DNA of 64,000 nt, taken from assembly GCA_032718475.1 (NCBI GenBank), contig JAUCBJ010003501.1, positions 1-64,000 on the forward strand, in the 5' to 3' direction. This document shows positions 29,886-42,700 of the stretch, piece after piece. This DNA comes from Nemertoderma westbladi (Eukaryota; Xenacoelomorpha; Nemertodermatida; Nemertodermatidae). How positions within the stretch are numbered: the first letter of the stretch is position 1; each line of letters opens with the position of its first letter. The notes beneath the pieces were generated by a model, which was given only the letters and a program-made list of their open reading frames with translations, made no database searches and was not told the origin of the DNA. The translations under genes and the position numbers were made by a program.

Positions 29886-30461
29886 AATCGACCTGTACCT
29901 AGCCGAACACGGCTGTGTGTTGCTTCGATCGGCCTGTACCTAGCCGAACACGGCTGTGTGTTGCTTCGATCGGCTGTACCTAGCCGATCACGGCTGTGTG
30001 TTGCTTCGATCGGCCTGTACCTAGCCGAACACGGCTGTGTGTTGCTTCGATCGGCCTGTACCTAGCCGAACACGGCTGTGTGTTGCTTCGATCGGCCTGT
30101 ACCTAGCCGATCACGGCTGTGTGTTGCTTCGATCGGCCTGTACCTAGCCGATCACGGCTGTGTGTTGCTTCGATCGGCCTGTACCTAGCCGAACACGGAT
30201 GTGTGTTGCTTCGATCGGCCTGTACCTAGCCGAACACGGCTGTGTGTTGCTTCGATCGGCTGTACCTAGCCGATCACGGCTGTGTGTTGCTTCGATCGGC
30301 CTGTACCTATCCGAACACGGCTGTGTGTTGCTTCGATCGGCCTGTACCTAGCCGAACACGGCTGTGTGTTGCTTCAATCGGCCTGTACCTAGCCGAACAT
30401 GGATGCATGTTGCATCGATCGGCCTGTACCTAGCCGAACATGGCTGCATGTTGATTTGATC
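29886..30461. repeat. 41-bp minisatellite, 14 units
   Basis: TACCTAGCCG recurs 14 times at about 41-bp spacing (29897 to 30427), with 40-bp units where CGGCCTG loses a C. Each unit contains AGCCGAACACGGCT (5-bp dyad), sometimes AGCCGATCACGGCT. Units at the right end are more diverged. Because 41 is not a multiple of three, open frames repeat every 123 bases and are artefacts. Confidence 0.95.
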
Positions 30462-30805
30462 TGATGTTCCTGGCGCTGACACTTTTCCCTTAAAACTAAA
30501 GTTACCCAGCAAGAGGTTGAGAATTACTGATGTATTGCGTTTTTTATTACTTTTTTTTTAAATGAATTATAAACAAACGAGTCATATCAAATCTTACTTC
30601 CCAGTTCCCAAGTTCCAACAGAACAATATGGATTTCTACGTTGGAGGTCCACAATTCAAGCCTAAGCAAATTCCATCTCATATGTAACTCACAGTTCATC
30701 CTCACACAGTAATCGAATGTTTTATTGATTTTCATATGACCTTTGGCCTCGTTGAAAGTGTCAAACTCATATATATCCTTCCATATATGCAGTAGAGGTA
30801 AAATC

Positions 30806-30905
30806 TCTGTTAAAAATAGGGCAGTCAAATTTGTTTAAAATAGGGAAATTGTTAAAAATCGGGCAGTCAAATTTTTTAAAAATAGGGAAATTGTTAAAAA
30901 ATAGG
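30806..30905. repeat. Short tandem of a TTAAAAATAGGG motif
   Basis: Alternating ATAGGGCAGTCAAATTT and ATAGGGAAATTG phrases repeat two to three times with a ~42-46 bp period. Confidence 0.75.
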
Positions 30906-31964
30906 GAACTCTTAATAAGAGGTTTTGTCATTGGTTAGTCCATGAGTAACGTAAGCAATTACCTAGCAACATATAAATTTGGGGCAATATAATTGGTTTA
31001 TTTGGATATTTTCCTGAATATAACAAACATTCTAAATATAGCCATCGTTCGCATATTAAGGAACTAGCATTATTGATGCTATGTTGATGAACTACATAAA
31101 CATAAAACATTTCAGCTCCAGCGCAGATGCTCAATACACAGAGAAATAAGATAACATTACATTAAATATTTTACAGAAACAATTAATTGATATAAGTTAA
31201 GTAACCTTGATTATAGCAATAACAATAAAATTCTGAATTTGAAAGCCTTACTGATAAAGATAGATAGATTTTTCACTTCAGATCTGGCCTGGGATGATAA
31301 TAATTTGCGATACTTAAAAACGGATTGAAAAAATAGATAACACATTTTAATAAATTATATTCTTAGTTCTCGGTATTCGTCAGAAATCAGTAGAAAATGG
31401 AGTTAATCCTCAATCTCTCAGGAGATACAGACTCCACACAATCTCTCGGATGGCTCCAGTCGCTCACGTATGTGCCAACTGTGAATTGATAATATCACCA
31501 ATGGGTGGTCTTAGAGTTGATCCGCCCTACTCATTGGTTGTTTAACATCACGCCATTTACATCACTTGAGGTTTAGAGGGTTTTGCACATCTCACTAGCC
31601 CGATGTTTATCCCGATCCACTTTGTAATGGGAGCGAATAGCGGACTGGGTCCGCTAACAACTACTACTACTATACTCGGCATCATTATTATCAACACTTT
31701 GATATATTGTTTCACCACCAACGACATCTCAAGACAACCGAACAGGGAATGGCTGTTCGGTTGTCTTGAGCCGATCTGGAAACCCGTGGCAACGAAACAT
31801 CCGTATGGAATCGGATTGGTTGGAAAGTATAGTAGAGAGAAGGGCCAGTCAGTCACCCGCGCGCCAGACAGCTCAGTCACCCGCGCTGTCTACCAGATAG
31901 TTTTTTTAAAGTGGCTCCTTACCCTGATTTTAATGGACGATTCCGTTGGTTTAGCAACGTCAAG
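30906..31964. other. Spacer with overlapping short ORFs and a hairpin, no supported gene
   Basis: Frames at 31557-31880 (minus) and 31603-31968 (plus) overlap each other and run through the palindrome at 31728-31770. They have no recognisable domain. Nothing else coding is visible. Confidence 0.4.
31728..31770. repeat. Perfect hairpin, 17-bp arms
   Basis: CTCAAGACAACCGAACA, 9-nt loop GGGAATGGC, exact complement to 31770. Confidence 0.95.
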
Positions 31965-32570
31965 GTAACCAACCAGCTACAGAAAAACTAAAAATGCTGC
32001 TTAATTATTGCGCTGAATATGATATGATAATAAATCTATCTAAAAGACTACATTTATGTCTATTGGGTAATGCACTTCTTTGGACAGGTCCAATTATTAT
32101 ATTGCCAGATTATGAAATATTTACTGTAAATAATTGTGCTTATTACCTTGGGGCTCCTCTCGATATGGTAAATTGAACACCGTATATAAGATACATCTCA
32201 CTGAAAAGTAGAACAGATTTCAAAATTCTACGGATTCCTTGAGAAACACAATTTTAAGCCGGTCTGGTTAAAATTAGACGTATTTCGAGCCGAGATAACC
32301 TCAAGCTTATTTTACAGCTATGAAACCTGGCTAGAGAGACAACCAACTGAAAGTTACTCAAAGTATTGTAAAATGTTGTTATACTCTGCAATTGGATTGG
32401 GATTCGTCCAAACACGGTAAGTGAAACGATATTTATTGAATGAAACAGGTGAGCCAGATCCAAAATCTCTAACTGAATACAGACAACGAAAATTCCTGAA
32501 AGGAATTCTCGTCAAGCCGGATTTGCTTGAACCACACTTTATCAGGATTTACTGAAAACATTTCTATTAG
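31965..32570 (+). pseudogene. LINE reverse transcriptase thumb remnant
   Basis: Plus-strand frames read LLNYCAEYDMIINLSKR (the post-catalytic 'C..Y.....N..K' segment) and CAYYLGAPLDM. They then read FKPVWLKLDVFRAEITSSL and YSYETWLE, and finally SLTEYRQRKFLKGILVKPD and LLEPHFIRIY. This is the order seen in the RT thumb and tail of LINE ORF2 proteins of invertebrates. Stops and at least two frame changes break it. It is not LINE-A, and its relation to LINE-B is unclear. Confidence 0.6.
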
Positions 32571-32881
32571 GTATCTGGAGTGTGCTGATTCGGAATCTGA
32601 AATTGGTCTTTTACATGCAAAAAATTCATTTCAAATTTCCCGCCATTTTTGGATCTTGCCTTCCCCCGTTATCGATGATTCTAAACATTTTTACTTTTAA
32701 ACTTTTTCAATAAAGTTAATTCTTGATGGTCCAAATTGTGATTACAAATACTTTTTTTGCTTTTGCTACATTATTACAGTCTTGGCGGCCTCCTTGAAAA
32801 TCATCAATATATATCAAAATTAGTTCACTGGCTTAACAAAAATATTTTTTTTTATATGTAATCCACAATTGACATGCCCCA
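32571..32881. other. AT-rich spacer
   Basis: No gene seen. Confidence 0.4.
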
Positions 32882-33701
32882 ATGCAGCGGGCATTAAGTA
32901 TGCTATGCCAGCTTATCAACAAAGCTGCACCGCCACAACTCCCTATCCCGTATGACTTTCGCGAGATTTACCGCATCTTCAAGGCCAGTGTCCTTTATGA
33001 TGCGTCTCAAGAAAGTCCTGGGCTGTCCACCATGCTTATATTCTCCATGGGACTCGCCAAAACACAATATTATGCACTGGCTGGTCCTCACGGCGTTAGC
33101 AATGTCCTGCAAAGCGGAGGCAGCTCCGTTCAAGTATAAACCTTGGGGGGACCAATAAGGAACCTCCAATGCTGCATAGAGTCTGATTGAGATGTGTGCA
33201 TTGTACTTGACACAGTGAACCCGGCGTAGCATTCTTGTGAATGTGCCATCCAGAGATTTGGTGTCCTCAGCAGTTAGAGCCCAGCATGGACTCCCGTAGA
33301 GGAGTACTGGTAGTACTGCTTCTCTAAATAATCGGATTTTAAGTTTCCGATGTATTCTGTGTTACTTCCAAATCCTGGAAAACCTTTTCAAGGCTGCCCA
33401 TGCCTTTCCCTTACGTATTCGAAGGTCCTCATCTGACTTCCGGATCCATGATCCCAGGAAACAGAAGTCGTCAACATGCTCAAGCATACCATCCTTTGAG
33501 CATATGCTTTTTCATACGACCAGACATTTCTTGAGGACTTTCCCAAGATAACTGTCACAATTTTGGTATTTTTGGAGTTATTAAAAAGACCAACACTAGA
33601 AGCAGCCTGTTCTAATGAGCTGAGGAGCCGTCGGGCTCCCTCTAGTGATTCTGAGAGTACTCTTAAGTCATCAGCAAATCTAAATCAGTTAGGTACTTGG
33701 C
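32882..33701 (-). pseudogene. LINE-A copy 3, decayed, 5'-truncated
   Basis: The minus strand matches LINE-A copies 1 and 2 from the C-terminal tract (about 32885) up to the FADD region, ending at 33701, about 22 bases further 5' than copy 1. It carries small indels and substitutions: FADD is disrupted by a deletion near 33677, and the LYNIGG region is frameshifted near 33170. It is older than copies 1 and 2. The 37-bp satellite begins about 35 bases beyond its 5' break. Confidence 0.85.
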
Positions 33702-33734
33702 TGATACACTCGCTCAAACTATCAAAATCATATG

Positions 33735-36700
33735 TGCGACAGGAGCAGAACACAAGTGATTGTGTTTTTGGTGCCACACGAGGCACAACACAAGTGATTG
33801 TGTTTTTGGGGCACGCGAGGCGCAACACAAGTGATTGAGTTTTTGGTGCCACACGAGCACAACACAAGTGATTGAGTTTTAGTGCCCCACGAGCACAACA
33901 CAAGCGATTGTGTTTTTAGTACAACACGGGCACAACACAAGTGATTGTGTTTTTAGTTCGACACGAGCACAACACAAGTGATTGTGTTTTTGGTGCCTCA
34001 AGAGCACAACACAAGTGATTGTGTTTTTGGTGCCACACGAGGCACAACACAAGTGATTGTGTTTTTGGTGCCACACGAGCACAACACAAGTGATTGAGTT
34101 TTAGTGCCCCACGTGCCCAACACAAGTGATTGTGTTTTTAGTACAACACGGGCACAACACAAGCGATTGTGTTTTTAGTTCGACACGAGCACAACACAAG
34201 TGATTGTGTTTTTGGTGCCACACGAGCACAACACAAGTGATTATGTTTTTAGTGCCACACGAGCACAACACAATCGATTGTGTTTTTAGTTCGACACGAT
34301 CACAACACAAGTGATTGTGTTTTTAGTGCCACACGAGCACAACACAAGTGATTGTGTTTTTAGTGCCACACGAGCAAAACACAAGTGATTGTGTTTTTAG
34401 TGCCCCACGAGTACAACACAAGTGATTGTGTTTTTAGTACCACACGAGCACAACACAAGTTATTGTGTTTTTAGTGTTACACGAGCACAACACAAGTGAT
34501 TGTGTTTTTAGTTCGACACGATCACAACACAGGTGATTGTATTTTTAGTGCCACACGAGCACAACACAAGTGATTGTGTTTTTAGCGCCCCACGAGCACA
34601 ACTCAAGTGATTCTGTTTTTAGTGCCCCACGAGCACAACACAAGTTATTGTGTTTTTAGTGCAACACGAGCACAACAGAAGTGATTGTGTTTTTAGTGCC
34701 CCACGAGCACAACACAATCGATTGTGTTTTTAGTACCATACGAGCACAACACAAGTGAGTGTGTTTTTAATGCAACACGAGCACAACACAAGTGATTGTA
34801 TTTTTAGTGCCACACGAGCACAACACAAGTGATTGAGTTTTAGTGCCCCACGTGCACAAAACAAGCGATTGTGTTTTTAGTACAACACGGGCATAACACA
34901 AGCGATTGTGTTTTTAGTTCGACACGAGCACAACACAAGTGATTGTGTTTTTGGTGCCACACGAGCACAACACAAGTGATTGTGTTTTTAGTACCACACG
35001 ATCACAACACAAGTGATTGTGTTTTTAGTACCACACGAGCACAACACAAGTTATTGTGTTTTTAGTGCCCCACGAGCACAACACAAGTGATTGTGTTTTT
35101 AGTGCCCCACGATCACAACACAAGTGATTGTGTTTTTAGTGCCACACGAGCACAACACAAGTTATTGTGTTTTTAGTGTTACACGAGCACAACACAAGTT
35201 ATTGTGTTTTTAGTGTTACACGAGCACAACTCATGCGATTGTGTTTTTAGTGCAACACGATCACAACACAAGTGATTGTGGTTTTAGTCCCACACGAGCA
35301 CAACACAAGTGATTGTATTTTTAGTGCCACACGAGCAAAACACAAGTGATTGTGTTTTTAGTGCCACACGAGCACAACACAATCGATTGTGTTTTTAGTT
35401 CGACACGATCACAACACAAGTGATTGTGTTTTAAGTGCCCCACGAGCACAACTCAAGTGATTGTGTTTTTAGTACCACACGAGCACAACACAAGTTATTG
35501 TGTTTTTAGTGCTACACGAGCACAACTCAAGTGATTCTGTTTTTAGTGCCCCACGAGCACAACACAATCGATTGGGTTTTTAGTGCCACACGAGCACAAC
35601 ACAAGTGATTGTGTTTTTAGTGCCACACGAGCACTACACAATCGATTGTGTTTTTAGTTCGACACGATTACAACACAAGTGATTGTGTTTTTAGTGCCAC
35701 ACGAGCACAACACAAATTATTGTGTTTTTAGTGCCACACGAGCACAACACAAGTGATTGTGTTTTTAGTGCCCCATCAGCACAACACAAGTGATTGTGTT
35801 TTTAGTGCCACACGAGCACAACACAAGTGATTGTGGTTTTAGTGCCACACGAGCACAACACAAGTGATTGTGTTTTTAGTGCCACACGAGCACAACACAA
35901 GTGATTGTTGTTTTATTGCCACACGAGCACAACACAAGTGATTGTGTTTTTAGTGCCACACGAGAACAACACAAGTGATTGTGTTTTTAGTGCCACACGA
36001 GCGCAACACAAGTGATTCTGTTTTTAGTGCGACACGAGCACAACACAAGCGATTGTGTTTTTAGTGCCACACGAGCACAACACAAGTTATTGTGTTTTTA
36101 GTGCCACACGAGCACAACACAAGTGATTGTGTTTTTAGTGCCACACGAGCGCAACACAAGTGATTCTGTTTTTAGTGCGACACGAGCACAACACAAGCGA
36201 TTGTGTTTTTAGTGCCACACGAGCACAACACAAGTTATTGTGTTTTTAGTGCCACACGAGCACAACACAAGTGATTGTGTTTTTAGTGCAACACGAGCAC
36301 AACACAAGTGATAGTGTTTTTAGTGCCACACGAGCACAACACAAGTTATTGTGTTTTTAGTGCCACACGAGCACAGCACAAGTGGTTGTGTTTTTAGTGC
36401 AACACGAGCACAACACAAGTGATAGTGTTTTTAGTGCCACACGAGCACAACATAAGTGATTGTGTTTTTAGTGCCACACGAGCACAGCACAAGTGATTGT
36501 GTTTTTAGTGCAACACGAGCACAACACAAGTGATAGTGTTTTTAGTGCCACACGAGCACAACATAAGTTATTGTGTTTTTAGTGCCACACGAGCACAACA
36601 CAAGTGATTGTGTTTTTAGTGCCCCATCAGCACAACACAAGTGATTGTGTTTTTAGTGCCACACGAGCACAACACAAGTGATTGTGGTTTTAGTGCCACA

Positions 36701-39700
36701 CGAGCACACAACACAAGTGATTGTGTTTTTAGTGCCACACGAGCACAACACAAGTGATTGTTGTTTTATTGCCACACGAGCACAACACAAGTGATTGTGT
36801 TTTTAGTGCCACACGAGCACAACACAAGTTATTGTGTTTTTAGTGCCCCACGAGCACAACACAAGTGATTGTGGTTTTAGTGCCACTCGAGTACAACACA
36901 AGTGATTGTGTTTTTAGTGCAACACGAGCACAACACAAGTGATAGTGTTTTTAGTGCCACACGAGCACAGCACAAGTGGTTGTGTTTTTAGTGCAACACG
37001 AGCACAACACAAGTGATAGTGTTTTTAGTGCCACACGAGCACAGCACAAGTGGTTGTGTTTTTAGTGCAACACGAGCACAACACAAGTGATAGTGTTTTT
37101 AGTGCCACACGAGCACAGCACAAGTGATTGTGTTTTTAGTGCAACACGATCACAACACAAGTGATTGTGTTTTTAGTGCCACACGAGCACAACACAAGTG
37201 ATTGTGTTTTTAGTGCCACACGAGCACAACACAAGTGATTGTGGTTTTAGTGCCACACGAGCACAACACAAGTGATTGTGTTTTTAGTGCCACACGAGCA
37301 CAACACAAGTGATTGTGTTTTTAGTGCCCCACGAGCACAACACAAGTTATTGTGTTTTTAGTGCCACACGAGCACAACACAAGTGATTGTGTTTTTAGTG
37401 CAACACGAGCACAACACAAGTGATAGTGTTTTTAGTGCCACACGAGCACAACACAAGTTATTGTGTTTTTAGTGCCACACGAGCACAACACAAGTGATTG
37501 TGTTTTTAGTGCCACACGAGCACAACACAAGTGATTGTGTTTTTAGTGCCTCACGAGCACAACACAAGTGATTGTGGTTTTAGTGCCACTCGAGCACAAC
37601 ACAAGTGATTGTGTTTTTAGTGCCCCACGAGCACAACACAAGTGATTGTGTTTTTAGTGCCCCACAAGCACAACACCAGTGATTGTGATTTTAGTGCCCC
37701 ACGAGCACAACACAAGTGATTGTTGTTTTAGTGCCACACGAGCACAACATAAGTGATTGTGTTTTAGTGCCTCACGAGAACAACACAAGTGATTGTGTTT
37801 TTAGTGCCACACGAGCGCAACACAAGTGATTCTGTTTTAATGCGACACGAGCGCAACACAAGCGATTGTGTTTTTAGTGCCACACGAGCACAACACAAGT
37901 GATTGTGGTTTTAGTGCCACACGAGCACAACACAAGTGATTGTGTTTTTAGTGCCACACGAGCACAACACAAGTGATTGTGTTTTTAGTGCCCCACGAGC
38001 ACAACACAATGATTGTGGTTTTAGTGCCACACGAGCACAACACAAGTGATTGTGTTTTTAGTGCCCCACGAGCACAACACAAGTGATTGTGTATTTAGTG
38101 CTCCACGAGCCAACACAAGTGATTGTGTTTTTAGTGCAACACGAGCACAACACATGTGATTGTGTTTTTACTGCCCCACGAGCACAACACAAGTGATTGT
38201 GTTTTAGTGCCACACGAGCACAACAGAAGTGATTGTATTTTTAGTGCGACACGAGCACAACACACGCCATTGTGTTTTTAGTGACACACGAGCAAAACAC
38301 AAGTGATTGTGTTTTTAGTACCCCACAAGCACAACACAAGTAATTGTGTTTTTAGTGCAACACGAGCCCAACACAAGTGATAGTGTTTTTAGTGCCACAC
38401 GAGCACAACATAAGTGATTGTGTTTTTAGTGCCACACGAGCACAGCACAAGTGATTGTGTTTTTAGTGCAACACGAGCACAACACAAGTGATAGTGTTTT
38501 TAGTGCCACACGAGCACAACATAAGTGATTGTGTTTTTAGTGCCACACGAGCACAACACAAGTGATTGTGTTTTTAGTGCCCCATCAGCACAACACAAGT
38601 GATTGTGTTTTTAATGCCACACGAGCACAACACAAGTGATTGTGGTTTTTTTGTGCCACACGAGCACAACACAAGTGATTGTGTTTTTAGTGCCACACGA
38701 GCACAACACAAGTGATTGTTGTTTTATTGCCACACGAGCACAACACAAGTGATTGTGTTTTTAGTGCCACACGAGAACAACACAAGTGATTGTGTTTTTA
38801 GTGCCACACGAGCGCAACACAAGTGATTATGTTTTTAGTGCGACACGAGCACAACACAAGCGATTGTGTTTTCAGTGCCACACGAGCACAACACAAGTTA
38901 TTGTGTTTTTAGTGCCACACGAGCACAACACAAGTGATTGTGTTTTTAGTGCAACACGAGCACAACACAAGTGATAGTGTTTTTAGTGCCACACGAGCAC
39001 AACACAAGTTATTGTGTTTTTAGTGCCACACGAGCACAGCACAAGTGATTGTGTTTTTAGTGCAACACGATCACAACACAAGTGATTGTGTTTTTAGTGC
39101 CACACGAGCACAACACAAGTGATTGTGTTTTTAGTGCCACACGAGCACAACACAAGTGATTGTGGTTTTAGTGCCACACGAGCACAACACAAGTGATTGT
39201 GTTTTTAGTGCCACACGAGAACAACACAAGTGATTGTGTTTTTAGTGCCCCACGAGCACAACACAAGTTATTGTGTTTTTAGTGCCACACGAGCACAACA
39301 CAAGTTATTGTGTTTTTAGTGCAACACGAGCACAACACAAGTGATAGTGTTTTTAGTGCCACACGAGCACAACACAAGTTATTGTGTTTTTAGTGCCACA
39401 CGAGCACAACACAAGTGATTGTGTTTTTAGTGCCACACGAGCACAACACAAGTGATTGTGTTTTTAGTGCCCCACGAGCACAACACAAGTGATTGTGGTT
39501 TTAGTGCCACTCGAGCACAACACAAGTGATTGTGTTTTTAGTGCCCCACGAGCACAACACAAGTGATTGTGTTTTTAGTGCCCCACAAGCCAACACAATT
39601 GATTGTGTTTTTAGTGCAACACAAGCACAACACCAGTGATTGTGTTTTTAGTGCCCCACGAGCACAACACAAGTGATTGTTGTTTTAGTGCCACACGAGC

Positions 39701-42700
39701 ACAACATAAGTGATTGTGTTTTAGTGCCTCACGAGAACAACACAAGTGATTGTGTTTTTAGTGCCACACGAGCGCAACACAAGTGATTCTGTTTTAATGC
39801 GACACGAGCGCAACACAAGCGATTGTGTTTTTAGTGCCACACGAGCACAACACAAGTTATTGTGTTTTTAGTGCCACACGAGCACAACACAAGTGATTGT
39901 GTTTTTAGTGCAACACGAGCACAACACAAGTAATTGTGTTTTTAGTGCAACACGAGCACAACACAAGTGATTGTGTTTTTAGTGCAACACGATCACAACA
40001 CAAGTGATTGTGTTTTTAGTGCCACACAAGCACAACACAAGTGATTGTGTTTTTAGTGCCACACGAGCACAACACAAGTGATTGTGTTTTTAGTGCCACA
40101 CGAGCACAACACAAGTGATTGTGTTTTTAGTGCCCCACGAGCACAACACAATGATTGTGGTTTTAGTGCCACACGAGCACAACACAAGTGATTGTGTTTT
40201 TAGTGCCCCACGAGCACAACACAAGTGATTGTGTTTTTAGTGCTCCACGAGCCAACACAAGTGATTGTGTTTTTAGTGCAACACGAGCACAACACAAGTG
40301 ATTGTGTTTTTACTGCCCCACGAGCACAACACAAGTGATTGTGTTTTAGTGCCACACGAGCACAACAGAAGTGATTGTATTTTTAGTGCGACACGAGCAC
40401 AACACACGCCATTGTGTTTTTAGTGACACACGAGCAAAACACAAGTGATTGTGTTTTTAGTACCCCACAAGCACAACACAAGTAATTGTGTTTTTAGTGC
40501 GACACGAGCACAACACAATTGATTGTGTTTTTAGTGCCCCACGAGCACAACACAAGTGATTTTTTTTTAGTGCCCCACGAGCACAACACAAGTGATTGTA
40601 GTTTTAGTGCCCCACGAGCACAACACAAGTGATTGTGTTTTTAGTGCCACACGAGCACAACACAAGTTATTGTGTTTTTAGTGCCCCACGAGCACAACAC
40701 AAGTGATTGTGGTTTTAGTGCCACTCGAGCACAACACAAGTGATTGTGTTTTTAGTGCCACACGAGCACAGCAGAAGTGATTGTATTTTTAGTGCGACAC
40801 GAGCACAACACACGCCATTGTGTTTTTAGTGACACACGAGCAAAACACAAGTGATTGTGTTTTTAGTGCCACACGAGCACAACACAAGTGATTGTATTTT
40901 TAGTGCCACACGAGCACAACACAAGTGATTGTGGTTTTAGTGCCACACGAGCACACAACACAAGTGATTGTGTTTTTAGTGCCACACGAGCACAACACAA
41001 GTGATTGTTGTTTTATTGCCACACGAGCACAACACAAGTGATTGTGTTTTTAGTGCCACACGAGCACAACACAAGTTATTGTGTTTTTAGTGCCCCACGA
41101 GCACAACACAAGTGATTGTGGTTTTAGTGCCACTCGAGCACAACACAAGTGATTGTGTTTTTAGTGCAACACGAGCACAACACAAGTGATAGTGTTTTTA
41201 GTGCCACACGAGCACAGCACAAGTGGTTGTGTTTTTAGTGCAACACGAGCACAACACAAGTGATAGTGTTTTTAGTGCCACACGAGCACAGCACAAGTGG
41301 TTGTGTTTTTAGTGCAACACGAGCACAACACAAGTGATAGTGTTTTTAGTGCCACACGAGCACAGCACAAGTGATTGTGTTTTTAGTGCAACACGATCAC
41401 AACACAAGTGATTGTGTTTTTAGTGCCACACGAGCACAACACAAGAGATTGTGTTTTTAGTGCCACACGAGCACAACACAAGTGATTGTGGTTTTAGTGC
41501 CACACGAGCACAACACAAGTGATTGTGTTTTTAGTGCCACACGAGCACAACACAAGTGATTGTGTTTTTAGTGCCCCACGAGCACAACACAAGTTATTGT
41601 GTTTTTAGTGCCACACGAGCACAACACAAGTGATTGTGTTTTTAGTGCAACACGAGCACAACACAAGTGATAGTGTTTTTAGTGCCACACGAGCACAACA
41701 CAAGTTATTGTGTTTTTAGTGCCACACGAGCACAACACAAGTGATTGTGTTTTTAGTGCCACACGAGCACAACACAAGTGATTGTGTTTTTAGTGCCCCA
41801 CGAGCACAACACAAGTGATTGTGGTTTTAGTGCCACTCGAGCACAACCCAAGTGATTGTGTTTTTAGTGCCCCACGAGCACAACACAAGTGATTGTGTTT
41901 TTAGTGCCCCACAAGCCAACACAAGTGATTGTGTTTTTAGTGCAACACAAGCACAACACCAGTGATTGTGTTTTTAGTGCCCCACGAGCACAACACAAGT
42001 GATTGTTGTTTTAGTGCCACGCGAGCACAACATAAGTGATTGTGTTTTAGTGCCTCACGAGAACAACACAAGTGATTGTGTTTTTAGTGCCCCACGAGCA
42101 CAACACAAGTGATAGTGTTTTTAGTGCCACACGAGCACAACATAAGTGATTGTGTTTTTAGTGCCACACGAGCACAACACAAGTGATTGTGTTTTTAGTG
42201 CCCCATCAGCACAACACAAGTGATTGTGTTTTTAGTGCCACACGAGCACAACACAAGTGATTGTGGTTTTTTTGTGCCACACGAGCACAACACAAGTGAT
42301 TGTGTTTTTAGTGCCACACGAGCACAACACAAGTGATTGTTGTTTTATTGCCACACGAGCACAACACAAGTGATTGTGTTTTTAGTGCCACACGAGAACA
42401 ACACAAGTGATTGTGTTTTTAGTGCCACACGAGCGCAACACAAGTGATTCTGTTTTTAGTGCGACACGAGCACAACACAAGCGATTGTGTTTTCAGTGCC
42501 ACACGAGCACAACACAAGTTATTGTGTTTTTAGTGCCACACGAGCACAACACAAGTGATTGTGTTTTTAGTGCAACACGAGCACAACACAAGTGATAGTG
42601 TTTTTAGTGCCACACGAGCACAACACAAGTTATTGTGTTTTTAGTGCCACACGAGCACAGCACAAGTGATTGTGTTTTTAGTGCAACACGATCACAACAC

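Noticed and set aside
29853-30433. ORFs of 63-70 codons in the 41-bp minisatellite
   Set aside because: They are open only through repeat periodicity.
30547-30828. 93-codon minus-strand ORF
   Set aside because: It is in AT-rich DNA, with no domain, no splice context and no homology I recognise.
31557-31968. Overlapping 107- and 121-codon ORFs on opposite strands
   Set aside because: They mirror each other through a perfect palindrome and have no domain.
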